Shown: positions 60,112-64,000 of the stretch, piece after piece
How the letters are laid out: every line of letters begins with the position of its first letter
Numbering within the stretch: the stretch's first letter is position 1
Assembly (NCBI RefSeq): GCF_011090165.1
Contig: NZ_JAADJT010000017.1
Coordinates: forward strand, 1-64,000
DNA: 64,000 bases
Source of the DNA: Duganella aceris
GTDB taxonomy: Bacteria > Pseudomonadota > Gammaproteobacteria > Burkholderiales > Burkholderiaceae_D
Direction: 5' to 3'
Notes under the pieces: generated by a model
Seen by the model: the letters and a program-made list of their open reading frames with translations, nothing else
The model's database searches: none
What the model was told of the DNA's origin: nothing
Program-made: the position numbers and the translations under genes

Positions 60112-62010
60112 TTACTGCTGTGCAGCATACGGACGGCCGTAAACGATGCCCCGCCCGGCCGTGCTCATGTAGACCACGCCGAAGGTATTCATGTCGCCGA
60201 CCACGAATTGCGCGTCGCCCGGACCGCCGTATTGGTGCTGGTCGTCGTTAACGCGCAGCCAGCTGGCGCCACTGTCGGTCGAGCGAAACACCCCGCGCAC
60301 GCCGTCGACGGTGCCCCAGATGTAGACCGTCGGATAGTCGACGCCCGGCGCGGCCTTGCCGAATCCGACCGCCGCCGCGTAGCTCACTCCGCGCAGGTTG
60401 GCGAAGTGGTTGCCGGAATCGGTGGACCGCGCCAAGCCGCCGTCGTACAGCGCGACCCAGATATCGCCCTCGCGCCCCGGCGCCGCCCGCACCGCGCGCG
60501 ATCCCTTGGCCGACGCCAGCCTGGCCACGGTCGGCGCGAAGCTGGCGCCGCCGTCGATGCTGCGCAACAGGCCGTTGCCGCGCAAGGCGTAGAACTTGCG
60601 CGGATTGACCGGATCAGCCACCGGCCGCGCGCCGCCCAGGCCCAGCACCGGCGTCCAGCTGTCGCCGTCATCCAGGCTGTAAAAGCTGTCGATCGATTTT
60701 TCCGGGCTGTGGACCAGCACCTTGCCGTCCGCGCTGAGCGCCAGCTGGCCCTTGACGCCCTTGATGACGCCGGACTTGCGCCACGTGACGCCCATGTCGC
60801 GCGACACATACATCGCATTGCCGGCGCGCGCCACCACCTGCGGATTCTGCGCCGCGAAGTCCAGGCCCCAGGTCGTGCCCATGGTCGGCTTGTGGATCGG
60901 CGCATACTGCGTCACATCGGTATGGCGGAAGCCGTCGTAGTCGCCGATGGCCGAAATCAGCGGCCCGCCCGGGATGCTGACCAGATTCAAAGGCACCGAT
61001 TCCTCCAGTCCCCGGTCCTCGAACTTCCACACCGCCGGCGTGGCGTGAATATCCGACGACTTGAAGATGCCGTTGCCGGAGACAACCATCACGGTATTGG
61101 TGTCGAAGGGATCGAACTCGATGCTCGCGGTCCAGTGGATAAAGCTGCCCGCGATCCAACTGACGCCATTCGCATCGATCTTCACGCCCTGGTCGACGAT
61201 ACTCTTCCAGCTTTTGCCGCCGTCCAGCGTCTCGAAGAACTTGTCGCCGATGGTGCCGCCCGGGTTGGAATAGTAGTCGATGGTCGAGACGATCATTCGC
61301 TTGCCATTGCGCGGATCGACCGTGATGCCGGCGTAGGCGCGGTTCAGCGGCGGCGAGACATCGTTCCACGTGCCGGCGGCGATATCGTACTGCCACACGC
61401 CGCCCTCCTCCATCGCCTCGCCCTTGGCCTTGTCCGCATGCGGCCCGGCGCCCTGCGCGTAAGCCACCACCAGCTTGCCGTCGGCGATGACGGCGCGGTT
61501 GGGCATCAGCTTCGACGGGCCGCCGGTGAGCGCGCTGAAGCTCTTGCCGCCGTCGGCCGACATGTACATATTCTCGCCGACCGCGCCGTAGCGCGACACG
61601 CCGACAAACATCCTGCCGCGATCCAACAGCAGGAAGCTGATGCCGTTCTTGTTCGGCGTGGTGGTCACGTCGAGGCCATCGAGATGGCGCCAGCTCAAGC
61701 CCTCGTCGACGCTCTTGAAGATGCCGTTGGCGCGCGTGCCGACATACAGGATCTTGCCGTCGACCGGATCGACCTGCAATTTCTCGCCGGTGCCGCGCCC
61801 CATGCCGTTGCCGTGCACCTTGAACTGGCCGGTGACGTCGATCTTGGTGAAAGTCTTGCCGTAGTCGCTGGACTTGAGCATGGTGCTGGCGCCGTCGTTC
61901 ATGTAGGCGATGCCGGTGGACATATACACCTTGTTGGGCGCGTTCGGATCGATGGCGATCGACTCCACGCCCAGGATGCCGGTCTCCTTATCGGAGACCC
62001 AGTCCATCAA
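60112..62010 (-). CDS. GH74 xyloglucanase, main part (downstream of a frame change)
   Basis: 632 codons open from the TTG at 62010 (an ATG follows at 62007). It contains the repeated propeller blades of GH74 (SSDYGKTFTKID, GLSWRHLDG, DGGKSFSALTGG, DGGKSWKSI, DMGVTWRKSG, DSGASWLRVN), the acid Asp region ISAIGDYDGFRHTDV, and ends GRGIVYGRPYAAQQ. On its own it lacks the first strand with the base Asp, which is encoded in the upstream frame (D467 of the 62007-63458 product). It needs a -1 frame change at 62022-62030 to become a full enzyme of about 1115 residues. No Shine-Dalgarno precedes it. Confidence 0.85.
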   Translation of the reverse strand: MMDWVSDKETGILGVESIAIDPNAPNKVYMSTGIAYMNDGASTMLKSSDYGKTFTKIDVTGQFKVHGNGMGRGTGEKLQVDPVDGKILYVGTRANGIFKSVDEGLSWRHLDGLDVTTTPNKNGISFLLLDRGRMFVGVSRYGAVGENMYMSADGGKSFSALTGGPSKLMPNRAVIADGKLVVAYAQGAGPHADKAKGEAMEEGGVWQYDIAAGTWNDVSPPLNRAYAGITVDPRNGKRMIVSTIDYYSNPGGTIGDKFFETLDGGKSWKSIVDQGVKIDANGVSWIAGSFIHWTASIEFDPFDTNTVMVVSGNGIFKSSDIHATPAVWKFEDRGLEESVPLNLVSIPGGPLISAIGDYDGFRHTDVTQYAPIHKPTMGTTWGLDFAAQNPQVVARAGNAMYVSRDMGVTWRKSGVIKGVKGQLALSADGKVLVHSPEKSIDSFYSLDDGDSWTPVLGLGGARPVADPVNPRKFYALRGNGLLRSIDGGASFAPTVARLASAKGSRAVRAAPGREGDIWVALYDGGLARSTDSGNHFANLRGVSYAAAVGFGKAAPGVDYPTVYIWGTVDGVRGVFRSTDSGASWLRVNDDQHQYGGPGDAQFVVGDMNTFGVVYMSTAGRGIVYGRPYAAQQ

Positions 62011-63458
62011 GGGTTGCCAGCTTTTTTTTTAGCGTCCCAACGATACGCGCCGCCGACGTCGGTCCGCGCGTAGATCAAATCCTTCTCGGTCTTACTGGTG
62101 ATGATGCCGGAGACGAAGCCGCTGCCGCCGATGGCCACGTTATCCCACGCATACGCCAGCGACTCGCCGGCCAGCAGCTTTTCCAGCGCCGGCGCCATGG
62201 CCTTGGCCCAGATCTCGTAGCCCTTCTCGTTCGGGTGCAGCAGGTCCGGCATGATCTCCTTCGACAGCGTGCCATCCGCCTCCAGGAAGGCCTGGTTGAT
62301 ATTCAGGAAGAAGACCTTCTTGTTGTCGGCGTAGCCGGAAATGATGCCGTTGACCTTCTCGTTAATCTGGCGCAGCTGGTCGTCCGGCTTCTCGCCGCGC
62401 GGGAAGATCGCCAGCAGCAGTATCTTCGTATCCGGCAGACGCTGTTGCAGCTCGTCGATATTGCGCTTGATGCCGATGGCTGTGGTCTTCGGATCCTCCT
62501 GGCGATGGCCGGTGTTGTTGGTGCCGAACATCAGCACCGCCACCTTCGGCGCGATGCCGTCGACTTCACCATGCTGCAGGCGCCACAACACGTTCTCGGT
62601 GCGGTCGCCGCCGAAGCCCAGCGCCAGCCCGTTCAGCGATTTGTAGTTGCGCTCCCAGACCGGCGCGCCGCTCTTCTCCCACCCCTCGGTGATCGAATCG
62701 CCGATGAACACCACCTGGCTGGTCTTGCCCAGCGCCTTGGCCTCTTCCAGTTTTTTCTCGTGTCGCGGAGTCCACCAGTTGATCGACCAGGATTCATTCA
62801 GCTTGTCCGGCGTGACCGAGACGGTCTTGTAATCCGGGCAGCTGGCGTTCGGCGTGCCCTTCGTCTGATACTTGACGTTGGCGATCGAGACCTCGCCGTT
62901 GCCGCTGCCATCGAGCGCGAACGGCTGCTTGACCGCGCTGAAATCGTCGCCCTCGCGAACGAAGCAGCTCATCGAAAACACCAGGTGCTGCCAGCCCTTG
63001 CCCGCGATCGCGCGCGCCGGCACCAGATACGGAATCGAACGCTCGCACTTGTCGCCGCAGCCCACCTTGAAGGTGATGCCGCCGTTGGACAGCTCCTTGA
63101 CGTTGACGTCCAGCGCCAGCACGCCCTTGGCGACGTAAGGCCGCAGGTCGACCGGCTTGCCGCCGTCGAGGCGCAGGCTGGAATACCAGGCGCCGTTGAA
63201 GCTCAAGGTCAGCGCATCGTTCTTTTTGGATTTGGTGGTCTTGCTGGCGCTGACCACGCTGGCCGGCACCTTGGGCTGGCGGTCGATCACCACCGAGTCG
63301 CCGTCGAGCTGCTTGCTGGTCTCGAAATCGGCGACGGTGACATGCCACGAGGCCAGCGGCCGGCCGGCATACAGGTTCAAGTCCTGCGACGCCACCGCGA
63401 ACGCGGGGGACGAACACACGGCCAGGGATGCGGCGAGGCGCCAGCTAATCATTTTCAT
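62007..63458 (-). CDS. SGNH esterase with sugar-binding-like domain, joined to the start of GH74
   Basis: 483 residues in this frame. Signal peptide (about 1-23); residues 24-215 resemble the galactose-binding-like domain found in ExoP-type glucanases; residues 225-430 are an SGNH hydrolase with FIGDSITEGW (S255), FGTNN and D405-x-x-H408 in PDLLHPNEKG. From about 437 the GH74 start follows: YAWDNVAIGGSGFVSGII and ARTDVGGAYRWD with the base D467. The frame then ends after AKKKAGNP at a TGA. The esterase probably deacetylates xyloglucan. The leader from the shared-box promoter is about 24 bases. Confidence 0.85.
   Translation of the reverse strand: MKMISWRLAASLAVCSSPAFAVASQDLNLYAGRPLASWHVTVADFETSKQLDGDSVVIDRQPKVPASVVSASKTTKSKKNDALTLSFNGAWYSSLRLDGGKPVDLRPYVAKGVLALDVNVKELSNGGITFKVGCGDKCERSIPYLVPARAIAGKGWQHLVFSMSCFVREGDDFSAVKQPFALDGSGNGEVSIANVKYQTKGTPNASCPDYKTVSVTPDKLNESWSINWWTPRHEKKLEEAKALGKTSQVVFIGDSITEGWEKSGAPVWERNYKSLNGLALGFGGDRTENVLWRLQHGEVDGIAPKVAVLMFGTNNTGHRQEDPKTTAIGIKRNIDELQQRLPDTKILLLAIFPRGEKPDDQLRQINEKVNGIISGYADNKKVFFLNINQAFLEADGTLSKEIMPDLLHPNEKGYEIWAKAMAPALEKLLAGESLAYAWDNVAIGGSGFVSGIITSKTEKDLIYARTDVGGAYRWDAKKKAGNP
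62022..62030 (-). other. A9 slippery run at the SGNH-GH74 frame junction
   Basis: Nine A residues on the coding strand follow GCT: read GCT AAA AAA AAA GCT, the upstream frame ends at TGA four codons later. With a -1 shift or one extra A the reading becomes AAA AGC TGG CAA CCC TTG ATG, i.e. ...KKKSWQPLMDWV, which is the expected GH74 continuation. Confidence 0.9.
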
Positions 63459-63488
63459 GGGAATGTCTCGAGTATTTTTTGTCAGGAC

Positions 63489-63534
63489 ATTCTGCTGCTT
63501 ACCGCGCCGCGCCGCAATTACGAAATTCACCAAT
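63489..63534 (-). promoter_or_regulatory. shared XylR-type box and promoter, copy C (SGNH-GH74 gene)
   Basis: The 24-bp box is at 63511-63534 (core CCGCAATTACGAAATTCACC). On the minus strand TTGCGG (63517-63512) is followed after exactly 17 bp by CAGAAT (63494-63489). The start would be near 63482, 24 bases before the ATG at 63458. Confidence 0.75.
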
Positions 63535-63546
63535 ACCAAGTACGTT

Positions 63547-63861
63547 TTAGTCCACCATGGCGATATCGCCGCGATGTGCGACGAAGAACGAGGCGTCGCT
63601 GAGCGCCAGCGCGTTGTGCACGTCGCCATTGCGCAGCAACAGCGTATCGCCCGGCCCCAGCTCGACGTCGCCGAAGCGGATACGCCCGGTCAGCATCAGG
63701 ATTTGTTCCCAGCCGTCGTGGTCGTGCATCGGGAAGCGCGTGCCCTCCTTGAACTGCACGAAATAGCTGCCGTCCGTGTCGTCGTTCCATACGGTGGCCA
63801 CGCGCATGCCTTCGATCGGGGTATCCGTCCAGTTGCGGTTCAGTTGTCGTTCCAAAATCAT
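63547..63861 (-). CDS. small cupin-domain protein
   Basis: 104 residues forming a single cupin barrel: FKEGTRFPMHDHDGWEQILMLTGRIRFGDVELGPGDTLLLRNGDVHNAL, with metal ligands H46, H48, E52 and a later histidine. Ribosome site AAGGAG before the ATG at 63861. Such proteins bind metal and small ligands; no substrate can be named. It lies 13 bp upstream of the shared box, but has its own operator-like repeat, so it is probably separate from the xyloglucan genes. Confidence 0.8.
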   Translation of the reverse strand: MILERQLNRNWTDTPIEGMRVATVWNDDTDGSYFVQFKEGTRFPMHDHDGWEQILMLTGRIRFGDVELGPGDTLLLRNGDVHNALALSDASFFVAHRGDIAMVD

Positions 63862-63884
63862 GATTTGCTCCTTGGTTAAGTTGG

Positions 63885-63898
63885 CTAACGAACGTTAG
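63885..63898 (-). promoter_or_regulatory. TetR-type operator-like inverted repeat before the cupin gene
   Basis: CTAACG-AA-CGTTAG is an inverted repeat between the cupin start (63861) and a perfect -35 TTGACA on the minus strand (63925-63920). The likely regulator gene would lie beyond the window edge. Confidence 0.45.
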
Positions 63899-64000
63899 GT
63901 TGCCTTCCCGACCAATCGCTGTCAAGGATTTACGCCCGCCTCGGGTGTTCACCCGATGGCCCGGGTTTGGCCGCGAGAACACAATCCAGCCATCAACCAA

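Noticed and set aside
63899..64000. Minus-strand frame continuing past the window edge
   Set aside because: The frame covering the cupin gene is a different reading frame from the cupin and has no coding features; the edge sequence looks like promoter DNA of a gene beyond the window.

Overview
The window reads like a high-GC betaproteobacterial chromosome, most probably an Oxalobacteraceae member of the Massilia/Duganella type. This is inferred from the housekeeping genes (type 2 pyrF, sbcB, gluQRS), the dense coding on both strands, and many short convergent or divergent gaps. No rRNA, tRNA, CRISPR array, transposase or phage gene was seen.

Positions 1-36000 are ordinary mixed chromosome: an XRE-like small regulator, a CDP-glucoseen-reductase-like flavoprotein, two MFS exporters, an HPF-like protein, a cNMP-GGDEF diguanylate cyclase, exonuclease I, OMP decarboxylase, several SDR, hydrolase and peptidase genes, a CYTH-CHAD protein, a LysR/LysE pair, a degenerate HAD protein and a MerR-old yellow enzyme pair. 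Regulatory signals that could be read include two FNR/ANR-like boxes, each placed like a class II activator site upstream of a small uncharacterised gene, and one MerR-type promoter with a 19-bp spacer. A 94-bp perfect palindrome lies at 17902-17995 and a related 84-bp palindrome at 58651-58734; they look like two copies of one unexplained element.

Positions 36278-63458 are a specialised plant-polysaccharide region, all on the minus strand. The first block (50596 down to 36278) is a TonB-dependent receptor followed by five exported glycosidases: GH35, GH31 with a PA14-like insert, GH39, GH95 and GH2. The last four are chained by 4-base ATGA overlaps. This gene set resembles known xyloglucan utilisation loci. 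The second block (58543 down to 50921) is a xylose operon: a natural fusion of 2-keto-3-deoxy-xylonate dehydratase (XylX) and xylose dehydrogenase (XylB), xylonate dehydratase (XylD), and the XylFGH transporter, i.e. the upper part of the Weimberg pathway. A XylR-type regulator lies upstream. The third block (63458 down to 60112) encodes an SGNH esterase joined to a GH74 xyloglucanase, interrupted by a frame change at a run of nine A residues.

The three transcription units share a 24-bp box, identical at 21 of 24 positions. In each, the box overlaps a TTGCGG -35 element and is followed exactly 17 bp later by a CAAAAT or CAGAAT -10 element. The simplest reading is one XylR-controlled regulon: GH74/esterase cuts and deacetylates xyloglucan, the receptor imports oligosaccharides, periplasmic exo-glycosidases strip fucose, galactose and xylose, XylFGH imports xylose, and XylB-XylD-XylX oxidise it. 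XylC lactonase and the last Weimberg dehydrogenase are not in the window.
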